Of a stretch of 64,000 bases of DNA, positions 23,058 to 33,814 are shown in pieces; position 1 is the first letter of the stretch, and the number at the start of each line of letters is the position of its first letter. The translations under genes were made by a program, and so were the position numbers. A model generated the notes under the pieces. The model made no database searches, had not been told where the DNA came from, and was given only the letters and a program-made list of their open reading frames with translations. Origin of the DNA: Macrolepiota albuminosa (lineage: Eukaryota; Basidiomycota; Agaricomycetes; Agaricales; Agaricaceae); the NCBI GenBank assembly GCA_027475525.1, contig JAMWFC010000060.1, forward strand, positions 620,001-684,000, read 5' to 3'.

Positions 23058-24443
23058 TCAGAGATACTGTAATTTACGAATATCAATGTACTCAATCATA
23101 CGGTCATGCAGTTCCTGCTCAACGTCTTCAAGGACAATTTGGTCAATAGGGAGAATAGCTGCAATTCCAGTATTTTCACCAGGAAGAGTCCATCCGACAT
23201 CAATCTCTTGTCCAAAACGGGACAACCACCATCTGGGAACTGAGGGCTCATGATTGCTGTAGGCATCAAGCCACAAAGTACAACAGAGACAGCTGCGTAT
23301 GCTGCATCCAATTAGGCGATGTGGTGCGGATGTCATGGCTGGATCCAGTGCGATGCGAATTTCAGGATGAAGAGACAGAGATACTTGAGCGGGTGAATCC
23401 CAATAACCAGAGGGGGCCCTCCGCTTCACCAGCCGTTCCACCATCTGGAACCGTTCCTCCTGGACATCTACAGGGAGCGGAGGCCCAAAGCAGGGATCCA
23501 TCTTTATGAAATCCATGAATAACTGTCTTGCTAGGAGTGATGGTGGTCGACATGCAACGGCATCAGTACTCTTTATCGGAGGATTTGATACGTTGTTTGC
23601 CCAGCGAATTGTGACAGTGCGTTTGTGAACAAATCTCGTAAGTTTCTCGATCCTGTGGAAATAGGCAATCTGCTCAAGGGCATCCCAGAACCTCCTGAGT
23701 CTAGAATACCAATCCTCGTTTGGATCCTTGCTTGTCTGTACAAGGAATGCCATGTATCGAGAAGTTTTCAACATGAGAGCATAGATAACAAGGTCGACGA
23801 AGCGATTATGGCTGGCCTCAATGTCGTTATCCAGTTCCTGTACCGAACGAATGAATCCGATGATGTACTCAAGGATCTCCTGGGAAGACTTGTTGCCCCA
23901 CTTTCTGTCATTGATGACAGTGGTTGTGAAACGATTACGAAACTCTTCTCCTGCCGACTCGTCAAAGGAATGAGAGGCAATGTATGAAAGCAACTCCTTG
24001 AAAAACGATTGACGGAGTGTTCGAATGCGTTCGTTAATATTGTCTCTACCGTGGATTACGAGGAACTTTAAAGCCTGTTTAAAATCAATGGGACGTTGGA
24101 GCGTTTGAAGAAACTCTTCCGAGATTTCTTGGTCATGATGATTAGAGTTCCTGTTCTTTGCGAGAACAAGGGTGATCGGACCATTGTCCTTGACCGATCC
24201 TTCAATGGCAGCAGCAACAAAACTTTCATTGTCAGTGGTAGAGAGGGTGACTGCGGTGGTCTCAAGCATGCGGAAAATTTCCAAATCTTGTTCAAAGTCA
24301 CTTGAGTCTTCGGGTAAAACGCTATCATTGAGTTGCCTTTTATAAGTGTGTATTTCGTATTTCAAGAAGGTGCGGGGGAAAAATTTGAGAAGCGATAAGG
24401 TTTTCGCAAGTACATTGGAACTAGGAGCGTTTGTGGCAGACAT
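23058..24443 (-). CDS. Deaminase-superfamily protein, OTT_1508-like, paralogue 1
   Basis: Single-exon gene of 461 aa starting at MSATNAPSSN (24443). The N-terminal ~340 residues are a helical region. The C-terminal ~100 residues carry a cytidine-deaminase-like zinc signature: H-x-E in SLHPEIRIAL (~359-361) and C-x2-C in GCSIRSCLCCTLWLD (~385, 388), followed by a W-rich strand (RWWLSRFGQEIDVGW). In this superfamily His and two Cys hold zinc and the Glu moves the proton; targets include nucleosides and nucleic acid bases. The arrangement fits the OTT_1508-like branch known from fungi (recall). It shares its N-terminal pattern (LVLAKNR block) with the gene at 25402-26969, so the two are paralogues. 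A near-identical intact copy is at 48727-50112. Substrate unknown. Confidence 0.7.
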   Translation of the reverse strand: MSATNAPSSNVLAKTLSLLKFFPRTFLKYEIHTYKRQLNDSVLPEDSSDFEQDLEIFRMLETTAVTLSTTDNESFVAAAIEGSVKDNGPITLVLAKNRNSNHHDQEISEEFLQTLQRPIDFKQALKFLVIHGRDNINERIRTLRQSFFKELLSYIASHSFDESAGEEFRNRFTTTVINDRKWGNKSSQEILEYIIGFIRSVQELDNDIEASHNRFVDLVIYALMLKTSRYMAFLVQTSKDPNEDWYSRLRRFWDALEQIAYFHRIEKLTRFVHKRTVTIRWANNVSNPPIKSTDAVACRPPSLLARQLFMDFIKMDPCFGPPLPVDVQEERFQMVERLVKRRAPSGYWDSPAQVSLSLHPEIRIALDPAMTSAPHRLIGCSIRSCLCCTLWLDAYSNHEPSVPRWWLSRFGQEIDVGWTLPGENTGIAAILPIDQIVLEDVEQELHDRMIEYIDIRKLQYL

Positions 24444-25401
24444 TATCAAGAGAGGCAAAGTGCGTATCAATCGATAACTTTGAGAAGACAGAAAAAATCC
24501 TTATGTGTATCCTGGCTGACAAATCATTGAAGAGTGGAAAATTTTCCGAATACAGAAAGTACGAGTACGTTCCAAATTGGGACGTAGCAGCATTGTGGTT
24601 ACCAAATGACCAACATCCGTCCAAACATATGGCAGCTGGATCTGAATACATTGCGTTCTATAACCAAATTTGATAGTTTCTCAGTTGGCTCTATCGCATA
24701 AGAGCAAGTTTAATTGTCTCAAATCGCAGGGACACTAATGCAGACGATTTTCGATTCCAATCAAGATATGTAATGGCCGGAACTACTTAGATCGGAAGTA
24801 TATCGGAAGTATATCGGAAGCTACGCTGTGCTAACTGCAGTTTGGTTAATACAGACGAAGGTGGCACACACCAAAGAATTACTACATTTGGTAGGATTGG
24901 CAGGTGGCAGACGACGGTAATCATCAGTGTGTGATGCTCAAGCGTTGAAGCTCAAGAACGATAGGTGTCTTATAACACAGCGCACAATTTGGCCTCTTGC
25001 AATGAAATGTGTTTGGCACTCTTTGAAATATGTACAGTGGTTTCTTGTCACTCCATAATAGATTCAACGTCTTCGCGTTGTTACAAATAGGGCAAATACG
25101 TCCTTTGGTGGCGTTCTCTACTGTCATCTGTCAAAAGTTCTTGTAGAATACGGATCATTGCTGTGTGATTTTTCCGCCACCCTGAGCCACACATATCATG
25201 AAACAGTGGTAGATACTCCATGACCGCCTATTTTGGAACATAAGAATAAGGAATAATCCAGCTCCTGATTCGGCTACTTGTCTCCTGGAGGTATATGAAG
25301 CCCTATATAACATCACACAAATGCAATCACCCTTGCCCAGATATTTTCCCTTTAAACATCACCTTGATTGCTTCTTGTCGCACCTATAGCTCCCAGTAAC
25401 A
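24444..25401. promoter_or_regulatory. Shared divergent spacer between the two deaminase-like genes
   Basis: 958 bp between two divergent starts, so it must hold both promoters. Much of it recurs, inverted, at 39120-39979, and its right part recurs a third time at 51655-51830, so it was copied with the cluster. It contains a 13-bp triplication (ATCGGAAGTAT type, ~24791-24820) present in fewer copies in the second cluster. The matching point of the Helitron insertion in the other copy is an uninterrupted site near 24523/24524. Confidence 0.55.
24924..25127 (-). CDS. Possible small Cys-rich (zinc-ribbon-like) protein in the spacer
   Basis: 67-aa ORF with ICPICNNAKT and CKRPNCALC, i.e. C-x2-C ... 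C-x4-C-x2-C spacing that could hold zinc. The block from ICPIC to TPIVLE is conserved at 39380-39530 of the second cluster copy, where the frame is opened and closed at different points. Conservation may only reflect the recent copying of the spacer. Could be a small gene, an exon, or chance. Confidence 0.3.
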   Translation of the reverse strand: MTVENATKGRICPICNNAKTLNLLWSDKKPLYIFQRVPNTFHCKRPNCALCYKTPIVLELQRLSITH

Positions 25402-26969
25402 ATGTCAGCAAATTCAGCTGGCATCAATCCTCATTCCTTACTCCACAAATGAAAGGGTGTACAGCCTTCAAAGGCTTCAAGTACGCGCGATATGAGAAAG
25501 GAACAGACAAGACTTTCAGAGAATATGGAACTTCTCGAATTGTTTCAATACAAGGATCCCTCGAAGAAGTCAAGTAACGCCAAACCTCATGGAGGTGATC
25601 GGAATGTCTTGCATATTCTTGACGTGATTTCAGTCTGCTTTGCCACTGGCCAGGAAGGTGACGTTATCGCAACAATGGTTGCCATCCAACGGGAGACTCA
25701 GAAAGTCTGCTTCTTCCTAGCAAATAATCGATCTGGAGGACCATCTACTCAGGAAAAAGATGCTATCCTGAAATTTAGAACGATGCTAGCGCGTGCCAAG
25801 ACATACAAGGATCTTGTTCCCTTCGTGGCTGGATATAGCAGCCAAAACGTTACAAAGCGAGTTGGGAAGTTACGCACTGCATTCAATAATGTGCTATTCT
25901 CACAGCACATAACGACGGCTATAAAAACAATTGATCCCGTTTTCCTTCGCCAGGTCCGAGAATGTAGCGAGTTGATCCGTCCAACGCCGAAACCCGACAG
26001 CGATTACCGTCTCCTGAATACATCCACATCGTGTGGAGAATTCGTCCGACTCATTGAAACTGCGAGAATCCTCGAGAATCGAGAAGACTGGAATGATCTC
26101 TGTAAGAAATTATTAGAACAGAAATTCAGTAATCATTTCGAATGCGAATTGGCTGAATATGTCAGAACGTTACAGCGCCGTATTTGGAAAATAACTCAGT
26201 ATCGCGTGCTAGGCAACCTCATTGAATTTGTGAATGCTCATAAGAGTTACGATTTCGAATGGGTACCCGACCTGTTTCGATCAGGGCATAGTGGACAGAT
26301 GACAATCAAACCACAATCCTTGGAAAGAATTGCAAGGTCCCGAGTCGACGAGCTGGTTTTTCAGCAGAAACTGCAACGCCGAACAGAGTACGACGCCTTC
26401 ATAGACAAAGCTCGAAATAAGGCCAAAGAGGATCCGAAAAATTGGCCCACTGAGTTCATAACCAACATACATTGTGAGATTCGGGTGATTCGGTACTGTG
26501 CGGAAATGATCCGAAAAATTGGCCCACTGAGTTCATAACCAACATACATTGTGAGATTCGGGTGATTCGGTACTGTGCGGAAATGTTTGATAAGAAGACT
26601 TTTACTCCACACAAGTTAATGTTCATCGGCACTAGCAAGCGATGCTGCCTATTTTGTGACGAGTGGATCAACCATTTTAACAAGGTTACCGGTAAAAACT
26701 TCACGACCGGGGGAAGTCACGGAAAGGCCTATCGTCGTGCTGCTTTAACAGGAGTAGAGCTCAAAGATTGGATTGAAACTGACAAGAATTTGATGGACGG
26801 AATCGAGAAACACGTTATCAACTGCATCCGCTTGAATATCAAGACACATCGTTCCAAGGTGCTCACGCCTTCGGATGAGTACGCCAGCTCAATGGAAGAT
26901 AGTTCCAACTTGACAGACGAGAATTATAGTAGGTTACTTTACACCGTCAGTTATAACCCAGAGGATTAG
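25402..26969 (+). CDS. Deaminase-superfamily protein, OTT_1508-like, paralogue 2 (frame broken by a 77-bp duplication)
   Basis: Two overlapping open stretches (25492-26538 and 26562-26969) become one frame when one copy of the 77-bp duplication at 26431-26584 is ignored; the span from 25492 is then 466 aa, nearly the length of paralogue 1. The zinc signature is clear: H-x-E in TNIHCEIRVIRYC and C-x2-C in GTSKRCCLFCDEW, then GGSHGKAYRR. The N-terminal half has the same VCFFLANNR-type block as paralogue 1. The conserved leader MSANSAGIN starts at 25402 in the same frame but meets a TGA at 25450-25452, so translation may start at 25492 or the gene may be damaged. It is divergent from paralogue 1. 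A CpG-depleted relic lies at 33815-35128 and a third copy of the leader at ~51620-51647. Confidence 0.72.
26431..26584. repeat. 77-bp perfect tandem duplication inside the deaminase zinc-site exon
   Basis: Copies 26431-26507 and 26508-26584 are identical and cover the H-x-E region. The homologous relic (about 34430-34560) has the segment once. Dropping one copy restores one frame, which strongly supports an assembly join error. Confidence 0.92.
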
Positions 26970-27631
26970 GTCAAGCAGAGGAGAATTCTGGTGCATATCT
27001 TACCATTAGAATTTCGCAGATTGTACATCATCAGTGTAAGCGAGAATCATTATCATTTGAGTGAAACGATACCAGCGTGTACGGAAGTGAGGACTGTCAG
27101 CAGAATTTGCAGACCCACGATCGCCAAAAGAGTATATTTAGACGTCGTCCCTGTTACCCGTTATTTTCAGACCGAGAATACAATACGAGCTACTCCAAAT
27201 GAAAGTCACCGTCCCATATTAATGGCCTAGACCTAGACGACACGACAAAAGAAAAGAACAGAGCCTCAGCCGCAAAACAATTTGAACACGTGATGACCGG
27301 ATGTAGGACCGAGGGCCAACACATATGTAATAATGTGCTGGTCAGAGGAAGGGTAAAAGATAAAAAAGAGAGGTAAAAGAAGGAAAGAGGGGCCAAGTAG
27401 ACATAGCAAGCGAAACATCTGGCCCCTAAGAGGGGAAACAGGGCATCTCGGTAGAACGCACGTGATCAATGGTGAGACCATGTCGTTCGCATACCATAAA
27501 ACCCACTACTAAAGTAGCGGGAATTGTGCAGACGTTGGCCCTCCAATCAATCTACCATGTCTCTTACAGACTTACACGAATTACATCCGTCTAAAATATA
27601 TGTACCTTATTCTATTTCCGCGCAGCCGATC
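26970..27631. other. 3' flank of deaminase paralogue 2, partly shared with the second cluster
   Basis: 26970-~27265 matches ~33815-34140 in inverted orientation, so the duplicated unit ends near 27265. The rest (27266-27631) is non-coding, downstream of argJ on the other strand; nothing else recognised. Confidence 0.5.
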
Positions 27632-29281
27632 CTACGAACGATAATCACCGTTGATCTTGACATATTCCTGTGGCAAACTTATCAGTCTACATTGTTCAAA
27701 CCAGATAAAGGATAAAAAAAACTCACGTAGCTGAAATCACATGTCCAATACGTCGCTTCCTTGTCGCCCATGCCCAGTCTAACCTCGATGTCGAATTCCT
27801 CTTCACTCAGAATCGCCTTTGCACGTACTTCGTCCACGATTTCGGGCTCTCCGTTCACGAGCACGGGCAGCGGTGTACTGCCATCTGAGGGGATGAAGGT
27901 AACGGAGACAGTCGTGGGGTCGATGACGGCAGGGTTGGAGGTGTTGGGGAGAGGGGCGAGAGGTACTGAGCCTGTGGCTGCCAAAATGCGGCCCCAGCTG
28001 GTAGATGTGAGAACGTGATCTTCTATGTGAAAGAAAAGAGAGCATACTTTGCATCTTCACCGTAGAGGGCGGTTTTGACGAGGGCAGAGGTGGAAATGCG
28101 AGATGCAATACTGTGTGCGTCCGCAAACGAGTTAGCCTCCTACAAGAACGATGGATCAGCCTTCAAAGGTTGACAAGAGTAGGAGAACCAGAAGGTCTGT
28201 CAAAAACGAAGACCGCGTAGATCTCTTGTATTGTGCAAGAGTTGTAGGCAAAAAGTAGATTTGAAAACCAACGTACTTTGACAGTTACTGTAACAAACTT
28301 GGTGGCACCCTCGCCATCACGAACGACGAGCTTGGCTAGGTCCGCGGCGAATGCCGTTAGTTCCGTCTTGAAAACTTCATAACTCTCCTTGTCCGTTTCC
28401 TCATCAATCTCCTTTACCTGCTTACCAGCAGCCGCACCATTTGCGAGAGCAATAATCGTGTCGTTTGTAGACATGTCACCGTCAACGCTAATCGAATTGA
28501 AGCTCCTCTCCACCGCATACGTCAGCGCACTCTGCAAGCTCCGAGGGGTGACAGGTGCATCAGTCAATATACAACCAAGAAGCGTAGCATGTAGTGTTTT
28601 CGGTGCGAAAGACGTCGAGGCCGGACCCATGTCTGGATGAATCATTCCTGCGCCCTTGTCCATACCTGCCATATGATACTCAACACCTCCAATGGTGAAT
28701 TTTCGTGCACGCAATTTAGGGAACGTATCGGTAGTCATGAATGCCTTCGCGGCACGTTCCCAAGCTGCGAAATCCGTTCCGAGAGAGGTCGAGGCTTTCG
28801 TGCTGATTCCGTCAAGGATTTTGTTAATGGGAAGGTGTTGTCCGATTACGCCTGTAGACATCACAAGTGTCTCGTGTTCTGGCTTGTCAGAACGCGACGG
28901 GAGGAGCGCATCAGTCGCTCGAACCATAGCCCAGGCATTTTTTAGCCCTTGTTGGCCGGTGACGGCGTTTGCGCAGCCACTGTTAACGACGATACCACGA
29001 GCACGACCACCATTGGCAGTCAATATCTCGTCTGAGACGAGGACGGGGGCAGCTTTGAAGGCGTTGCGGGTAAAGCAGGCTGCGGCTGATGTCGGCCGCT
29101 CGGAAGTCGAAAGTATAACGCCCACGTCAAGTGCAGTTTTCTTCTTTACACCAGCATAAACACCAGTGAGGAGGTAGCCCGTAGGAAACAGTGATGAAGG
29201 GATAAAACCATGGAGGTGCGCTTTTGACGGTGTTGGCTTGATAGTCACCGTGGAGCTGAACCGTTTGAAGAGCTGCGACAT
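27632..29281 (-). CDS. argJ: Glutamate N-acetyltransferase / amino-acid acetyltransferase (ArgJ, ornithine acetyltransferase)
   Basis: Four exons on the minus strand, 28277-29281, 28048-28139, 27727-27997 and 27632-27667, all with GT..AG introns, give 467 aa. The enzyme moves the acetyl group from N-acetylornithine to glutamate in the mitochondrial acetyl cycle of arginine synthesis, and may also make N-acetylglutamate. Evidence: the N-terminal SSTVTIKP-type presequence, the STGVIGQHLP block, the self-cleavage site LHATLLGCILTDA with the nucleophile Thr (~230), SFNSISVDGDMSTNDT, DANWGRILAATG across the exon 2-3 junction, and the C-terminus DFSYEYVKINGDYRS. The last exon codes only 11 residues. 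Length matches the family. No damage seen. Confidence 0.95.
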
Positions 29282-31025
29282 GATGGTGGTCGACAGGAAC
29301 TCTCTCTCAAGTCATGGAATCGTTAACTTTGTTATATTACAGCGAAAATGACTCGTATCACTGAAGTGCATTTTTGCGATTGGCAAGACTATATTATATA
29401 GTGTGCGTTTCTGGACTGCCTGCTGCTGCACGGTCCTACACAACAGCTGATAAGATCTCATGATCGATGAAACAGTAAAACCCTCTCTCTCCCATCGCTC
29501 CGTTACTCTGGTGGTCAAAATCAACCGCAGAGTGCAACACAACTGCTGCATCGATGGTGAAGAAAAAAAACGCGACCAAATTTCCTTTTGTGCATGCAAG
29601 TCACGTGGATAAGTATTTGGGCCTCCCGGGCCGGTGCATATGGCTCGAAGACCCTGAATATGTACACTTATTTCAACGTAGTGTTCCACTAGTCTCCCTG
29701 GGACGAACTATTGCTTGCATTTTACTCCGACATCCTTGCAAACCCAAGGAAAACAATTGTCGTTGCCCTTCCTATTCGGACGATCCTTGGCGCCATTTTA
29801 TACTAGTTCTTCTCATCCACTCGAGAGCTAGCTTCGCAAATTTTATCACGGAACGAGGCTCTGGAGCTGGCATAGGCGTTCGTTTCACGGCATATAGTCA
29901 ATGCGATGATCGCCTTGAAGATGAAGTTCGGCTCGCCAACGGTGAGACGATTGATGTGGTGGCACTTGAAGCGCATAATGTGAGTTTGAACTCAATCGTT
30001 GAGGGATATGCAAATAATTCCGAAGAAAAGAAGTATATATACCTCCGGGGCGGCCCTGGCAGTAAGTATAGGGTGCCGGCCGGTGCTTGCATCCAAAGTT
30101 TCTTTCTTTCTTTCTTTTTAATGAAAGTCTCGCATTTTATTATATTAAATTTCAATACAAAGTGAACAAGATGAAAGTGGACATCTCAACTAAACTGCAA
30201 TACTGTGTCCTACGTGTTGGCACAAGAGTGCCAAGCAGTCCTCTCACCTGGTAAACCAAGTCAAACCAAAAAAAACTATGTGCTTTTAGCATAAATAAAA
30301 TCGGAAAAAGAACCATCTTGGTCGTGACATACCTGGCAAGTCGGGTTGTCACATATAGCCCACATCCAGTACTAAAATTACCGAGTCTTGCCATAATTAT
30401 CGGTCTAGATGTCGACTAATTTCTCTTCGTGTAACGCAGAAATGTTGTTGCGTCATGACAATGCATTCGAACTCGAACGAAACTATGAAAATCAGTGCCT
30501 CAATAAAACAGTGCATACAAGAAAATGGCAGGGAAGCACATATGATCAGCTGTGGGGATGAGGTCTCAGGAATGATGGGCGAAGACGATGGAAAGGAGTG
30601 GGATAATAAGGATCGGGACGGCAATATGGTTGAAGCTGGGATGCTGGTGGTTCCACGTAAGAAACACCCGTCATGGAAAAAACATTGGATATTGTGAGTT
30701 TCTTTTTACTCATTTTACTTTTAATAATCTGAGAACCAACTCTTATATCTTCGAAGCTTGAGGTCTGTGGAAAGTATATCGCACATATGCAATAGGCGTT
30801 ATTCTTATTCTTAATGTTCCTTATGATATCCAATGATGCTTGCCGTGAAGTGTCGAGGTTTATTTGGAGGGCTGGTGCAGCCTGTCCCAACCACGGTTTC
30901 ATAGACAGAAAAGTTTGTTAAATCGCCTTTAATGGGACCAACCCCAGTATCAGGGAAAGGCAGACTATCGCATACATAGAATAATACCTAATTTTTCGTT
31001 TAGAACGAAAGAAAAGAACGAAACA
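29282..31025. other. Gene-poor stretch with one unassigned ORF
   Basis: A plus-strand ORF at 29554-30165 (203 aa) has some non-random composition (GETIDVVALEAHNVSLNS, KYIYLRGGPGSKYRVPAG) but no domain I recognise and a low-complexity end (SFFLSFFLMK). A weaker plus-strand ORF lies at 30455-30697. The rest is non-coding, between argJ and the RNA-binding gene. Either ORF may be part of a spliced gene I could not resolve. Confidence 0.3.
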
Positions 31026-33549
31026 TTAAGCGACATCAGCCTGCATGGGGGCAACCTGACCGCCCTTGGCGGCAGTGGGCGTGAAAGTATGCCAGCGATC
31101 GTTAAAACGAACATCTAACAAAAGGAGAATGAACCTTGAAACATGAAGAAAAAATCAAAATGTAACAAACCGAGAGGTCGCCCACCATACATGTACTGTT
31201 GGAACTTGGCTGCAGGTGACAAGCAAACTTGAGTCCACCATAGAGAAAAAGATAATAAAATTATAAACGCACCGATAGCGGTCTCAGCTTCCTGAACCTG
31301 TGCGAATTGGACGACACCACATCCCTTGGATCGGGTACCATCAAAAAGGATCTCAGCAAGTTCGACCTGTCCCGTTGTTTCAAACAGTTCGACCAGATCC
31401 TCATTGGCAGTCGACCATGGCAACTACATCAGATAAATGTCAACCAATACTGCGAACCAATGGACCGAAGACGTACATTGCGAACCATGATCTGCTGACT
31501 GGGTTCAGCATCAGGCATACCGCCATAACCACCGACATAACCACCAGGAGTGTAGCCACCAGCAAAGCCACCCGAAGCACCACCCTGATCGGGACCAGAA
31601 TAGTCGGCATAGATATCCTGATTTGAGAAGTCACGGCCAGCACCACCTCCAAATCCTCCTCCACCGCGGAAGCTACCTCGAAATCCGCCACGGAGACCCC
31701 TTCCAAGTCCACGAGGTGCACCGCGGAATCCGCCACGGAAGCTACCAGGGCCAGAGAGGCCGGCATAGCGGTCCTATAGTCATTGAAAAATTATGATACT
31801 GACAACGTTCAATTTCACGTCATCATACCTCTCGAACCTCAAGAGTACGACCATACCAGTCAAACCCATGGTACATGTCTGAAGATGAAGCGAATGATTC
31901 AATGATATCAAGAGATCAAGACTCACTGATAGCCTGTTGGGCATCTTTTGCAGTTTCAAATACGACAGTGCCGGATCCCTTAGGTCGTCCATCAGCACCT
32001 ATATTGATATCGGCACGAATAATGTTCCCGGCAGTACGGAAGAGGTCTTTTAAGTCTTGCCACCCAGCTTGATAAGGCAGCTGGGAGAGGAGGTAAGGAG
32101 CACTCACGAGTGAAAACTAATCAAGGAAACACACATTACCGACGTAAAGTTGGTTACCAGGATTACCCTGTCCACCGAAATAATTGTGGGAAGGAGGACG
32201 TGGAGGCGGGGCTGCATGTAACCCTTGACCTGCCATTGCCATACCTATTTTACCAGGAACGGGGGTAGCACCAAAACGAGCTTCGTTTTCGCGGTCCTCG
32301 AAAAAAAATTGACTTGCATGTCTAAGGAACAAGTAACGGAAATACCTCTCTTATGAAAACTGGTCGGCCCAAAAGAGGTTGCTCAGACAGCTCCCGAATA
32401 GCACGTTGTGAGTCTTCTTGAGAGGCAAACTCGACAATTCTACGTCACCGTCAAAGAAGAAGTGATGGATCAAAAAAGAAACTGACCCGCAGCCTTTTGA
32501 GATTCCTGTGGGCGTGACAAGAACTTCGGCGAAGAGAACCTCACCAGCTGCCAACCCCAAAAAGAAAAGCTCCCATCAATATCCTCGCGTCAACTCAACC
32601 ATTCCGGCATAAAAAAAACAGAAGAAACATAATCATCCTTGACACACCACAGACTCAAACTCCAATTCCAGTCCGTCGGAATTCCGGAAAGGGCATGCGC
32701 GCACATGGTAAAACGTGAACTCCAAAAAAAAAATCGCCCCCACATCAGCACACCCCCACTCGTCTGGCGCCATCTACTGCTACCGCCAGGAAACACCAAA
32801 AACCAAAAATATGCACAAAAAACTGATCTGAGATTCCCCCACCCACCTCCCCTCATGAATTCCATCAGGTCTCTGTACTTGACGTCGTAACTGAGGTTAC
32901 CGACGTAGACCCTATTTTCTCTCTTGCTGATTTTAGCAAATTCGACGGCCTCTTCGTGGTCTGCGTTCACCGGTCCTCCGAGAGAGCGAGAAAACGTGTC
33001 TGTGCCTCTGCGATCGCGACTGCGCGAGCGTGAACGCGATCGAGTACGGGAACGCGACCTAGACCTAGAGCGACGGCGATTGCGGCGAGGAGACGCAGAA
33101 CGACGCCTGGAACGAGAGCGGCTACGGGAACGAGAGCGCTTACGACGCTGAGAAACCCGATCCATTAGTTTTTTCTTTTTTTCTTCTCCTTGCACAGTAA
33201 AAGATAGACCCTCACATCTCCATTACGCCTGTCAGGCTCCCAATGGTCACCTCCACCACGCCTAGACCGACCTACGAATCCATATCAAATGAAGCTCTTC
33301 AAAAAAAAAAGTTGCGCAACGTGGCATGTACGTACCAGACTCTCGCCTGTCTCGGTCGCGATGGCTGTCTTTGTCACGGTCCCTACGATCCTTTTCACGG
33401 TCATCGCGATCCCTGTCTCTGTCCTTATCACGGTCATAGTCACGATCCCTATCCCTGTCTCGGTCTCGGTCTCGTTCTCTGCCACTGCTCACAGGTGCTA
33501 TAATTGTCTTGTCGTCAGTGTCTTCTTTGTTTTTCATGTCGACGTCCAT
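31026..33549 (-). CDS. Gbp2/Hrb1-like RNA-binding protein: RD/SR-rich N-terminus and three RRMs
   Basis: Eleven exons (33336-33549, 32847-33188, 32487-32547, 32346-32439, 32135-32296, 31927-32080, 31829-31878, 31477-31773, 31273-31423, 31171-31209, 31026-31114) join in frame to 550 aa. The N-terminus is an RD-repeat (RDRDRDRD) followed by an SR/RS-rich stretch. Three RRMs follow: RRM1 ~160-240 (RVYVGNLSYDVKYRDL, SKGCGIVEF), RRM2 ~285-360 (QLYVGNLPYQAGWQDLKD), and RRM3 ~450-525 (IMVRNLPWSTANEDLVELF, SKGCGVVQF). A glycine-rich RGG-like segment lies between RRM2 and RRM3 (GGFRGAPRGLGRGLRGGFRG). This order is typical of fungal Gbp2/Hrb1, nuclear mRNA-export and quality-control adaptors linked to TREX. 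The exon at 31171 is only 39 nt. Confidence 0.88.
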
Positions 33550-33814
33550 ATTGTGGTAAGAATGGCACTGATTTACCAGGCTAACAGTGAGGGAGCCACG
33601 AGTAAGAGGGACGGGAGGTCAAGAAAGAAATTTCTCCCACTGACTCAGTTTCGACTCCGTCCAAATTTACGTAATCAACCACTTTCTTAATTCTCACTTG
33701 ATAGAGGGATTTGAAATTTCCAGCTGAGGACCAAGATACTGCCATACGTGTATCTAGAGCAAAACAGCTGATATGTTAGTATGTCGCTTCTGATTATCTG
33801 TCCATCGGCATGCA

